From positions 3,629,501-3,693,500 of the forward strand of contig OU696575.1 in NCBI GenBank assembly GCA_916048095.2: a stretch of 64,000 nt of DNA, written 5' to 3'. A program made the translations under genes and the position numbers. Positions within the stretch are counted from its first letter, which is position 1. Every line of letters starts with the position of its first letter. Source of the stretch: Sacculina carcini (lineage: Eukaryota > Arthropoda > Thecostraca > Sacculinidae). Below, in pieces: positions 53,815 to 64,000 of the stretch. Under the pieces are notes generated by a model that made no database searches, was not told the origin of the DNA, and saw only the letters and a list, made by a program, of their open reading frames with translations.

Positions 53815-53986
53815 TTATATTATCGTCCTGTTCTTTGTGAGATAAAGAACAGGATACTCCACCTCTGCTTTTCTCACCTTCCCGATTTCGTCGGGGTACA
53901 CCTCAGTGACAATTTTAAATTTTTCAATTTTTCAATTTCCATGTTCCTCTCAGCATGTTTACGTCCTGTATTAGGACGACGTCGCC
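53815..53986 (-). pseudogene. BEL/Pao integrase C-terminal fragment
   Basis: The minus-strand frames read GDVVLIQDVNMLRGTWKL and, after a frame change, VTEVYPDEIGKVRKAEVEYP. Together these form the conserved C-terminal domain of BEL/Pao polyproteins (GDVVLI-x-D...RG-x-W-x-LG...V-x-PG-x-DG-x-VR). Nothing else of the element remains upstream. Confidence 0.75.
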
Positions 53987-54390
53987 AATCATGCCATGCC
54001 ATCAATCATGCCATGCCATCAATCATGCCAATCAATTAGCAGTGTTTGTGCTTGTATACTTGCAAATAATTGATCTGTTGAAAGAAATGACGCTTAAGAT
54101 GGAATTTTAAGCATCATAGTACGTAAAGCTATCATCTTCATCCACGTAGTTCATTTCTGGGAGGAAAAAGTTATTGTGTAAAAACTCATGAAAATTATGC
54201 ACCTGTTGTATATATATAAACATTTTCAGGGGTTTAACAGAAATAAACGGTTTTCAAACCATATTTTCTTACACAATGATTAACTCAATAATTAAATGCA
54301 AAGTTGAACTGTACATAGAAGTGCCGCACAGTACCGTGCAAAAAATGATATTAGGGCTTTCAGACACATTATAACAAATAGACTATGCAT
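53987..54390. other. Short repeats and possible left part of the buried Gypsy LTR
   Basis: A 22-bp tandem 'caatcatgccatgccatcaatc' lies at 53986-54030. The part next to 54390 may belong to the 5' LTR of the element that resumes at 60294, since the younger element between them carries a TGCAT duplication at both ends. Confidence 0.4.
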
Positions 54391-54900
54391 TGTCGAATAA
54401 TGAAAACTCCAACGGTAGATGGCGTTAGTTTCAACGGGTGAATCACAACGGGTGAATGAACTTGAACTTGACCAATGAATGTGAACTTGTGTTGGTGTAA
54501 CCCAGTTCAATTTGTGTACTATCAGTGGAACGGCGAGTGTGTGCGTTAGTACGATATTTCGACTTTTTAATGTGAGTATGTTATGTAAACATCTGTATTA
54601 TAATTCGTATTCTGTTTGTGGTTGATATCGTATCAATTGGCCCTCTCACCTTATTGCATCTGTGATAGCAATATATCAGTGCATAATTGCGTTGCACAGC
54701 TCAGTACGTAAACCCGGTCTATACGCTTGAACGTGTGGGTCTATATCACGCTACTGTACTGTACTGGGTGTGGGGCTCAATTGATATTGTGCGTGTCAGT
54801 GTATCTCTTTATTGATGTTTATTTCGTTATTGGTGTCATTTTCCAGGGGAAAACATTCGTGAGTTTGAATATACATCTCCACGAATGTCACTTTTGATCA
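54391..54900 (+). repeat. 5' LTR of the third Gypsy element
   Basis: 510 bp; lacks a short insertion ('gtctacattgtg' type) present in the 3' LTR. Confidence 0.9.
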
Positions 54901-54942
54901 TGTTCTTCCATTGAGTCAAGAAGTTCGTCACAAACATCCAAC

Positions 54943-56151
54943 ATGCCAGTCTCTCTCATGTGTGAATCAGCCGGGTGCGGAGAAGTCAAGACAGGTGACG
55001 ACATGTCTACATGTATCGCACTGATGCAACTACATCAGAAGAACGTAAATGACGTCAACCATTCACGACAGAAACCGCCGAAGATAAACCGCCCAACGAT
55101 TCGACAAAATGTCAGGGAGGACGAATGGGCTGCATTCACCAGAAAATGGCAGTTGTTTAAGGATGGGACGGATCTAATCGGAGGTCAAGTCAACGCCCAG
55201 CTGCTGGCCTGCTGTGAGGCCGAACTAGAGTCGGCTTTGTTCAGAGAGGACCCGGACATTTTCAGCAGGACGAAGAAAAAGGTGTTACAGGCTATCGAGC
55301 GACTGACGGTGGTGAGAGCACCATTGAGTGTGAGACGATCAGCGCTGCTGCAGATGACTCAAGATCCGGGAGAGAGCGTGCGGCACTTCGTCGCCAGACT
55401 GAAAGGCGCCGCAAATGTATGCGAATGGAGGAAGTCTAACGTTTGCAGGGCTCGCGGATGCTCCAGCTCTATCGTCTGCGATTACACAGAAGATATCGTT
55501 AAACTCGTTCTTCTCAACGGGTTATCGAATAACGACATACGGAAAGAGATCCTAGGTAACGCGGACATCGACAACAAGACACTGAATGACACACTCGCTC
55601 TGGTGGACAGCCGGGAGACTGAGTGTAGAGCTATGGAGGGCATCAGCGCGGGTGTCGCCGCCAGCTCCTACAAGAAATCAACGCGCCGGAGATTCGAACC
55701 TCGTCCAGGCTCGACCGTCAGTGAAGGCGCAAACGACCAGGCAATGATTCGGTGTCGCTGCGGCCGCCTCACGCCTAAATTTGGCGTTGTCAGAGGCAAA
55801 CACAAGCAATTTGACACATGTCTGGATTGTTGGAAGAAATCTCGCGCAACTGGATCCAAGAGATCACAAAACAGAAACGATGATGCAGAGGCGACATTAC
55901 ATCATGTAGCAAGTTCCGGCGAGGGAAGCGCGTGCTCACTCGACGTCCTACCACACCCGACACTGAGACTGAACGTGGCAGTGGATGAAGAGTCGTACAA
56001 GGCTATGAATCACAGACCGCCACCAATGCACCCTGTGAAGATTGACGTCGTGGCCGACTCAGGAGCGCAAACATGTCTGATGGGGGCACCGTTACTCAAG
56101 ACAATGAGGCTGGAGAAGCGTCACTTGATGAAGACAAAAAATGCATTATAG
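54943..56151 (+). pseudogene. gag: Gag and start of protease, third Gypsy element
   Basis: 402 codons. A capsid-like core (RPTIRQNVREDEWAAFTRKW, QLLACCEAELESALF, LQMTQDPGESVRHFVARLKG) is followed by a zinc-ribbon-like CRCGRLTP...CLDC pair instead of classic knuckles. The protease begins with VVADSGAQTCLMG at about 56050. The frame then runs out at 56151, while the homologous protein continues in the -1 frame, so a frameshift lies inside the protease (about 56075-56150). This Gag type is widespread in invertebrates. Confidence 0.8.
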
Positions 56152-59100
56152 CAGCCAACAACAAGAAGATAAATGTGATCGGCGAAGTTCTTCTCAGACT
56201 GTCAGATCACGATAAATCCGGAAAGGAACACTCCACTTCGGTCGTCGGATATGTCACCGATTTATCCGTCAGATTTGACTTGAGCCAGTCGGCCATGGCA
56301 GATATCGGAGTCATCGATCACAACTTTCCTCAGATAGGTGCAGCCAACAGACAGTTGACGTGCCACAGCATAGCGGAGGCTAGAAGACACCTTCAGGCCG
56401 AGTGTGGCTGCCCGCTTTGAACAGAACCACCCCCTCTTCCTGAACGGTTGCCATTTACGCCATCAAGCGCGTCGATAGAACAAATGAAGCAGTGGATACT
56501 CAGCAGATACGCTTCGTCCACATTTAATGTGTGTCCACACCAACCTTTCCCAGCGATGTCGGGAACACCAATGGAAATTCGTGTAGATTGCTCAGTGCGG
56601 CCAGTGGTGACCAAGAGACCTCCTAATGTGCCAATTCATTGGCAAGAGGACACATTGAAGCAAACAGAGAGGGATGTGGCATTGGGTGTAATCGAGCCTG
56701 TGCCACCGAACACACCTGTGACTTGGCTCCATAACATGGTTTTGACAGCGAAGTCAGATGACACACCGCGCCGCACGGTTGATCTTCAACCGCTGAATAG
56801 ACACTGCGTGCGAGAAGCCCACCACACCGTGCCACCTGTCAATCAGGCCAGAGTGGTACCCAGAGGTACAATACAAATTTTGGTGGATGCTTGGAACGGG
56901 TTCCACTCTATTTAAATCCGCCCAGAAGATAGGCACATGACAACATTTTTGACGGAACAAGGCAGGTATCGATACAAATGAGCACCTATGGGTTTTTTGG
57001 CGTCCCAGGATGCATACACACAAAGGTACGACACAATCATTGCGGATGTGGTGAGAAAGACAAAGTGTGTTGACGACACCCTTTTGTGGGACGGAGACAT
57101 CCAGACGCATTGGTGGCGCGTGATGGAATATTTGTCTCTTGTGGGACAAAAAGGCATAGTGTTGAACCCGTCAAAATTCCAATTTTCGAGTACCACGGTT
57201 GAGTTTGCCGGTTTCGAGATCACCGACCATGAAGTGAAACCGATGGCAAAGCATTTGAATGCCATAGCACAGTTTCCGACACCGAAAAACATAACTGACA
57301 TAAGGGCATGGTTCGGTTTGATAAACCAGGTATCACACTACGGTCGGCTCACTGACATCATGACGACGTTTAGACCACTCTTGAGCTCAAAAGCAAAATT
57401 TTATTGGTGTGAAGAGCTAGACAATGCATTCCGGGAGTCTAAAAAGCATATAATTCAAAGGATTCATGAGGGTGTGGAGATATTTGACCCTCGAAGGCGG
57501 ACATGTCTAAATCCGGATTTTTCTAAAACCGGAATTGGGTATTGGCTCCGGCAAAAGTATTGTCGATGTGACTCAACCAAGCCCGGATGCTGTGAGGATG
57601 GTTGGAAGATAACTATTGCTGGATCCAGATTTCTTCGTGATGCGGAAACCAGGTATGCTCCAGTCGAAGGCGAGGCTCTAGCCGTGGCCTGGGCATTGAA
57701 AGACAGTCGTTTCTTCACTCTTGGATGCAGCGACCTGGTAATCACCACAGACCACAAGCCGTTAACAAAGATTCTCGGAGACCAGGAGTTAGCTGATATA
57801 GCAAACCCAAGATTGTTCCGCATCAAACAAAGAACGCTGCCGCGGAAGTATCGCATAGTTCACGTACCGGGCGCAAGCATACCAGCGGCGGATAGCGCTT
57901 CTCGATACCCAGCGAACGCAGGCCACACCTTATGCGAAGAGTACGAAACAGAGTTGGAAAAGACTAGCTACTTGTACGTCATACGGGTTCATGAAACGAA
58001 CGACGACATGGAGACATCTCTGATTGCCGCATCAAAATCGAAGGCACATGAATTAGAAGCTGTAACTTGGGAAAAGGTGAGAGACATGACATCTAAAGAT
58101 GACGTGCTCAGACTACTTTCGCCTCTGATTGAGCAAGGATTTCCGGCATCGAGAGATAAAATACCAGAGCAACTCCAACCGTTTTGGCAATTCCGAGATA
58201 AATTATCGATAGTGGACGATATCGATAGGGTCATTATGATGGATAATCGGATCGTAATCCCGACCGAGTTGCGCGAAGAGGTACTCAGAGTTCTCCACTC
58301 AGCACATCAAGGTACAACTAAAATGTTGAATAGAGCAGCGGGTGTGTTATTCTGGCCTCAACTATCCAAAGACATTGAGAACACCAGGGCCAGATGCCAA
58401 GACTGCTGGTGTATGCTATTGCTGGTGTATGTCACCGTCACAAGCGCGCATGCCTCCAGCCACGCCTGTCACTCTAACCAGTCCATTTCAATCAATCGCT
58501 GCGGATTATTTTGAGCTTCAAGGTACGCATTACTTGGTGATCGTTGATCGGTTCAGCGGATGGCCACACATTGTAGCGTCATCCACAGGCACCAAAGGCT
58601 TCTTGAAAGCCCTCCTCAACTATTGCTCTACTTTCGGCGTACCACAAGAGATTAGCACCGATGGTGGCGCTGAATTCACCGCCGAAGAAACAGAAGATTT
58701 TCTTCAACGATGGGGCATATCACATCTTGTGTCGTCCGCTTACCACGCTCTAGCTAATGGACGCGCAGAAATAGCGGTAAAATCTATGAAAAGGTTAATG
58801 AAATCGCACACCAGTGCTCAAGGTGGCATCGACACGGAAGCGATTTCCGCCGGATTGCTGCAGTATCGCAATACACCAGACCCAGAAACCTCGATGTCAC
58901 CATCGCAAGTAGTATTCGGCAGAAATATTCGTGACCTGTTGCCAGTCGCACAAGGGACGCAGATATTCGACAACAATGTAGTTCACCCCATATGGCGAGA
59001 CAACTGGCTCAAACATGAAGAAGCGTTGAGAGTACGGTTCGCTAAACAGGTAGACACACTCCGTCCAGGTACGCGTCGGCTACATCCTTTAGCAATGGGT

Positions 59101-59784
59101 GACAAGGTACTTGTTCAAAATCAAACAGGCCGACATAAACGTTGGGACCGATCCGGAACTGTGGTCGATGTTAGACCACATGGGCAGTATGTGATCAAGA
59201 TTGACGGGTCAGGCAGACTATCTTTGAGAAACCGACAATTCTTGAAAAATATTGTGAGTTTCATGGCTGACAAGCCCTTTGATCAGATGGCACGAAGTTT
59301 ACGCATACCAAGCCAGCCAGAGGATGACTCAACAGGCCGACAAGCGAATCTTCAGTCAGCAGGAAAATCCTACGATAACCAACGACAAGACCTGGCACGC
59401 CACTTTGTCTGTCAACCAGCGACGGAGGTCGGTGTCAGCCCTCCACCACCAGAGTATAGATATGATGGCGAGAGCACCAGTGGTGAACAATGCGACGGCG
59501 AACCTGCCATCGGTGATAGTGCTGGTGACACCGGCCACCAGGAAGCGAACGTGCCAGCTGCCAGTGATGCGAAAGGCTCGGCTTCTTCGGAGGAAGGTTC
59601 AAATGAAAATCTGCCCACATCACCCAAGCCTAACCAGACATCGCCATGTACTCGTCCCAGGCGGGTGCGACGACCGCCGTCGCGTTTGAACGATTACGTG
59701 GTCTACTCGTCGAAGTGCACCGATGAGATTCTTCAAGAGTTCACTTCGTCATCTCACTCTGTGAACTGGGGGGATGTCGAATAA
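56100..59784 (+). pseudogene. pol: Pol of the third Gypsy element, with stops and a frameshift
   Basis: Protease remainder to a TGA (56418-56420). The RT has TVDLQPLNRHC, VDAWNGFHSI, a TAA (56913-56915) and a TGA (56979-56981) in the same frame, then KTKCVDDTLLW, the VDD catalytic box, at about 57060. RNase H has RYAPVEGEALAVAWAL and TTDHKPLTKIL. A 16-bp tandem duplication (58404-58431) shifts the frame at the integrase zinc site. The integrase core then has IAADYFELQG, STDGGAEF and NGRAEIAVKS, so D, D and E persist. The tail ends VNWGDVE before the LTR. It cannot make a functional protein. Confidence 0.85.
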
Positions 59785-60293
59785 TGAAAACTCAAACGGT
59801 AGATGGCGTTAGTTTCAACGGGTGAATCACAACGGGTGAATGAACTTGAACTTGACCAATGAATGTGAACTTGTGTTGGTGTAACCCAGTTCAATTTGTG
59901 TACTATCAGTGGAACGGCGAGTGTGTGCGTTAGTACGATATTTCGACTTTTTAATGTGAGTATGTTATGTAAACATATGTATTATAATTCGTATTGTGTT
60001 TGTGGTTGATATCGTATCAATTGGCCCTCTCACCTTATTGCATCTGTGATAGCAATATATCAGTGCATAATTGCGTTGCACAGCTCAGTACGTAAACCCG
60101 GTCTATAGGCTTGCACGTGTGGGTCTATATCACACTACTGTACTGTACTGGGTGGGGGGTTCAATTGATATTGTGCGTGTCAGTGTATCTCTTTATTGTT
60201 GTCTACATTGTGTATTTCGTTATTGGTGTCATTCTCCAGGGAAAAACATTCGTGAGTTTGAATATACATCTCCACGAATGTCACTCTTGATCA
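59775..60293 (+). repeat. 3' LTR of the third Gypsy element
   Basis: 519 bp; overlaps the last codons of pol. It is followed by the TGCAT target duplication. Confidence 0.9.
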
Positions 60294-60466
60294 TGCATAT
60301 TGTCACATATGTAGGTATGTATATCTGCGTGTGAGTATTATGAACGGTGTGTGAAGTCACACGTCATGCCACTATCGTGGGAGTTGCTTGACGGTGTGCA
60401 CGCGTGGGCTCGTGAGTGTGGCGCAGGACAGTGTGCGATACATGGTCGTATGATCAACATGTTACA

Positions 60467-60480
60467 TGATGTCAGAAAGG
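60467..60480 (+). other. Likely primer-binding site of the fourth Gypsy element
   Basis: TGATGTCAGAAAGG directly follows ...TTACA. It differs by one base from the common Gypsy site TGGTGTCAGAAG, so it is probably a mutated TGG-type site. Confidence 0.6.
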
Positions 60481-60539
60481 CCCAGTATATTTGTGAGTAG
60501 TGTCGTTTCTCTGTGAGTTCTGTTGTGCGGGTTTCAAGG

Positions 60540-61490
60540 ATGGCATCTAGACAGCCTCCGGAGCTGGAGTTGACCTCACCTGTGTTTGCGTCGGAGTAGA
60601 ATGCATGGAGGAGAGACTGGACATATTTTGCTGCGGCAAAAGAATTGTGCACAAAGCCGGTGGCCGTGTTAGTGGGCACATTTTTCAATTGTGCAGGGCG
60701 GCAGGCTCAAGAAGTGGCGTCTCATTTCAGTTGGACGGAAAAGGACGGTTCGGACGCACTAGTTCAATAATTTGAGAAGTACTGTGCGCCGCGCAAGAAC
60801 GAGGTGCTCGAGCGGTACCGCTTCTACCAGCGGGTACAGCAGTGGGGAGAAACGGTGAGCGCGTACCTGTCGGCATTGAGAAAACAAGGAGCCCTGTGTA
60901 ATTTCAAAGATCTGGACAGCATGCTGAGGGACCGGCTAGTGATGGGTATAGCAGATAAGGCGGCCCAGCAAGCGCTGTTGCGCGAGACCGAGCTCACTCT
61001 GGAGTCTGCACTGAAAATTGCCCTGTCGGAAGAGGCGGCCAAGCGGGACCAGCAGGTCATCAGCGGCGATGTGGTGGTATCGGCGAGTCAGTCCAGCGTC
61101 TGTGAGATCAGTGACATGGCGGAGGTGGAGGCGCGCCAGTGTCGGTTTTGCCGGCGGAGCCACGCGATGCGGCGTGAGCTGTGTCAGGCCTGGTGGCGTC
61201 GCTGCAATGCGTGCGGTCGGATGCATCATTTTGCTCGTAGCGAGGCGTGCACCATGGGTGCGGGTGCATCTGATGGGCAGCAGCAACAACAACAGCAGCA
61301 GCAGCGGCCGCAGCCGACAGGAAGACCGTCCAGCCGGTATGGTCCGAGTCGATTTCTCAGTAGAAGATATGTGAACGTCAATGAAGCGACTGCGGGTATT
61401 GTCAAGATGTTTTATCCATCGCTGAGGGAAATAACTCTAATTACAGTAAAGTGTTCAAAACCTTGTTTACAGTTTGTGGTAAGCCATTAA
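60540..61490 (+). pseudogene. gag: Gag of the fourth Gypsy element
   Basis: It starts MASRQPPELELTSPVF, with in-frame stops TAG (60597-60599) and TAA (60768-60770). After these the frame is open: EVLERYRFYQRVQQWGETV and YLSALRKQGALCNF, typical of Gypsy Gag. The C-terminal zinc sites are CRFCRRSHAMRRELC and CNACGRMHHFARSEAC, then a poly-Gln tract. Confidence 0.8.
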
Positions 61491-63770
61491 GATTGCTCAT
61501 TGATTCAGGGTCTGAGACGAATGTTTTGTCTCGCAGTGACTATGTTAAAATTTCAGGTGATGTTGAGTGTACTGATCTAAGACCATGTAAGATGAGGTTC
61601 CACATGTACAATGGTCAGCTTGTGTCGACTATGGGGAAGGTCATGATTGTCTGAATTAATCGTACGTGTAATTTGCGTCACTCATTGTTATTCCACGTGT
61701 TGGATCTTGATGTGAAGCCCATTTTGAGCTTGCGATCGTCGGTGCACATGAACCTCATTGCTGTTAATGATTGTGACCCCCTTGAGTATGTCCCAAAAGT
61801 GCAGGCTGTGACTCAGTCTGACGCAATGTCTGCTAATATGAGGGTTAACGACAATGTTCGCGATTACATCGTTTCTCAATATCCAAGTTTTTTACTAAAC
61901 AAGGGGTGGGTCTGGTAGCATCTGATGTAAATATTGAAACTGATCCGAAGGTGAATCCCGTTGTAGAAAACCCTTACAGAGTTCGTATTCACCTACTTGA
62001 AAAATTGCGTGTGACGTTGAGTCAACTGGAGGAGCAGGGTATTATAGTACGCGTAACTCAGCCAACGGATTGGGTGTCAAATTTGGTGATTGTACCGAAA
62101 CCCGATGACGATATCCAAGTGTGTCTTGACCCGAGAACCCTCAATAAAGCAATAAATCGCGAGCACTATACTACGCCAACTTTTGATGAAGTGAGTTATC
62201 GTCTATCAGGCGCTAAATTATTTACCATGCTGGATGCTCGATCGGCTTTTCATCACGTTGGTCTGTCAGAAAAATCATCGTTGCTGAGTTGTTTTCATAC
62301 CCCATTTGTTAGATACAGGTGGACTCGTTTGCCATATGGAGTGTCGTGTGCGCCAGAAATTTGGCAACGCTTGATGCATGAGATGGTAGCCGATATAGAG
62401 GGTGTAGAGTCAATAGCCGATGATTTTATAGTATATGGAAAAAGTGAGATCCGCGCAGAGGCTATTGCCGATCATGATGCAAAATTGCGAGCATTTCTGG
62501 ACAAGGCTCAGAAGAGCAATTTACGACTAAATCAAGACAAATTACGTTATCGTGTTCAGAAAGTTTCGTGGTTTGGTCATGTGGTCAGCGAAGCAGAAAT
62601 TAAAGTGAGTCCGTCTAAAGTGGAGGCTGTAGTTACATTTCCGGCGCCAAGCATCAAAATCGAGCTGAAACGTTTCATGGGTATTGCATCATATCTCTCG
62701 CAATTTATTCCGGAATTTTCAACGGTAACAGCTCCGATGCGTCAGTTGCTCAGTCAAAAATACGATTGGTTCTGGAGTGACTCGTGTCAGACTGCGTTTG
62801 AGCGCATCAAGCGATTACTAATAGAGGCTCCTCTACTGGCGTTTTGTGATAAGGATGCCCCGGCGACTGTTCAGTGTGATGCATCTTCATCCGGTATGGG
62901 TGCTGTGCTGCTGCAGAAGGGGAGTCCAGTGGTGTACTGTTCCAGAGCGCTGACTGAGTCGGGGAAAGCATACTCGCAAATAGAGAAGGAGTTACTGGCG
63001 GTTACATTTGCCATGCAAAGGTTGGACCAGTTTGTACACGCTCTGGACCAGCTTGTATACGCTCGACACGCAACAATTCAGACGGATCATAAGCCGCTGG
63101 TTGCCATTCGTGAAAAGCCCCTTGTGGAAGCACCGCTTCGCTTACAGAGAAAGTTGATGATCTTGCAACGATATCAATTTGAATTAAACACACACCTGGA
63201 TCGGAAGTTCAGGTGGCTGATGCTCTGAGCCGTGCGCCGATGTCGAACACTCTTGAGAGAACGACGAGGGCGGTGGAAATTAATGAAATCGGTCTGTCTG
63301 AGGAGTTAGCGGTAACGGATGCGCGCTTTGAAAAATATAGAGAAGCTACGTTGGAAGATCCCGACTTACAAAAAGTGCGTGAGCACGAAATAAATGGGTG
63401 GCCGGAACAACGAAGCAGTGTCGATCAGGTAGCGGCCCCTTACTGGTCAGTGAAACATGAGTTGTCTGTTCAGAACGGCCTGGTTTACAAGTCAAATAGG
63501 CTGGTCATCCCATCGTCAATGCGACTTGAATTGTTAAATAGCTTTCACAGAAGTCGCATTGGAGTGGCTTCAATACTCAGGCTTGCCCGGGATAATGCCT
63601 TTTGGCCCGGATTGACGGCAATGGTGAGGGACAGAATATTACGATGTGAAACATGCATTTCATACCATCCCCAACAGCCTCCAGAGCCGTTGACGCCGCA
63701 CGAGGTGCCAAGTCGGCCGTGGCAAAAAGTTGGCACGGATATATTCGAATTTCGCGGTGCAACCCTAAAA
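61451..63770 (+). pseudogene. pol: Pol of the fourth Gypsy element
   Basis: The protease has RLLIDSGSETNVLS (about 61495), with a TGA at 61652-61654. A frame change near 61905 leads into RT: RVTQPTDWVSNLVIVPKP, FTMLDARSAFHHV and SIADDFIVYG (about 62415). RNase H has TVQCDASSSGMGAVL and TDHKPLVAIREK. A frame change near 63195 leads to VADALSRAP. The integrase zinc site has Arg for the second His (HRSRIG) but keeps C-x2-C (CETC). It ends at KVGTDIFEFRG. Confidence 0.82.
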
Positions 63771-63772
63771 GA

Positions 63773-64000
63773 ATGTATTCTTTCATCCGCACAGTGAGTA
63801 AAAGTGTGGGCAGCAGTTCGATTCCTGACATTGTTTACAAGGATGAAACGGCAGACTGTGACCTGGAAAAAGCAAAACTCCTAAACAAATGTTTCGCTGA
63901 CAAATTCACTGAGCGCAGCACAGGAACACTGCCAAGCATCTCCAACTTCAGCGAAGATACGCTGCATCACATAGAAACATCGGAGGAGGAGGTGAAGCAG
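63773..64000 (+). pseudogene. LINE ORF2 segment entering at the window end
   Basis: A 76-codon open frame running off the window: MYSFIRTVSKSVGSSSIPDI, then EKAKLLNKCFADKFTERS and LPSISNFSEDTLHH. This is the linker between endonuclease and RT in CR1/jockey-like LINEs (ADALN-x-YFASVF type). It interrupts the integrase of the fourth Gypsy element near 63770. Whether it is a 5'-truncated insertion needs the sequence beyond 64000. Confidence 0.7.

Larger units (their letters stand above)
54391..60293 (+). mobile_element. Ty3/Gypsy-type LTR retrotransposon, degenerate (third Gypsy element)
   Basis: 5903 bp with LTRs 54391-54900 and 59775-60293 (TGTCG...GATCA). They differ by about a dozen substitutions and indels. 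A perfect 5-bp duplication TGCAT (54386-54390, 60294-60298) flanks it. The purine tract TGGGGGGA precedes the 3' LTR. Gag, protease, RT, RNase H and integrase are all recognisable, but the coding region is broken at least five times. No TGG-type primer site adjoins the 5' LTR. Confidence 0.92.
60299..63770 (+). mobile_element. Ty3/Gypsy-type LTR retrotransposon, degenerate and truncated (fourth Gypsy element)
   Basis: The right part of a 5' LTR ends TTACA at 60466. Its left part is cut off by the third element. A primer site, broken gag, protease, RT, RNase H and the start of integrase follow. At about 63770 the integrase core is replaced by LINE sequence, so the rest and the 3' LTR are not in the window. 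Confidence 0.8.

Overview
This is a eukaryotic, animal-type window. It has spliced genes with GT-AG introns, tRNA-derived SINEs, LINEs, several families of LTR retrotransposons, MITEs with target-site duplications, and very abundant (CA)n and (TA)n microsatellites. The clearest host gene is a 13-exon minus-strand orthologue of RPGR (retinitis pigmentosa GTPase regulator), a ciliary RCC1-propeller protein. That points to a ciliated metazoan, most likely an invertebrate judging by the CsRn1-like and other retroelements. I cannot name the species from the sequence.

Layout. 1-4.2 kb: microsatellite-rich DNA with a pogo-like MITE that carries a SINE. 4.2-5.9 kb: decayed LINE. 5.9-12.5 kb: an unclassified GC-beaded repeat (family R) split by a nearly pristine minus-strand CsRn1-like Ty3/Gypsy element (6523-11930, 457-bp LTRs, tRNA-Trp primer site, long intact pol). 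13.9 kb: hAT-like MITE. 14.67-16.73 kb: one large plus-strand exon of an unknown membrane protein with 13 His/Asp-rich HGHDDGD repeats. 17.4 and 19.1 kb: a hAT-type MITE and a truncated SINE.

19.76-50.32 kb: the RPGR gene on the minus strand. Its introns hold two large copies of repeat R (21.3-27.2 kb), MITEs, two copies of a non-coding LTR element with a perfect GC hairpin (34.5-36.05 and 39.2-40.5 kb), nested SINEs (37.4-38.0 kb), a young plus-strand Gypsy element missing most of its RNase H (41.08-45.08 kb), and long CA/TG/TA tracts. Several insertions lie within 11-70 bp of splice sites.

50.3-64 kb: upstream of RPGR there is a degenerate roughly 180-bp tandem array (51.3-52.3 kb), a BEL/Pao relic (about 52.9-54.0 kb), a broken plus-strand Gypsy element (54.39-60.29 kb) inserted into the 5' end of another broken Gypsy element (60.3-63.77 kb), and a LINE segment that interrupts the second element and runs off the window.

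The window is thus one host gene pair (RPGR converging on a novel repeat-rich membrane protein) buried in successive transposon insertions. Target-site duplications and paralogous empty sites allow the order of several insertions to be read. All identifications come from reading motifs, exon phases and repeats by eye; no database search was run.
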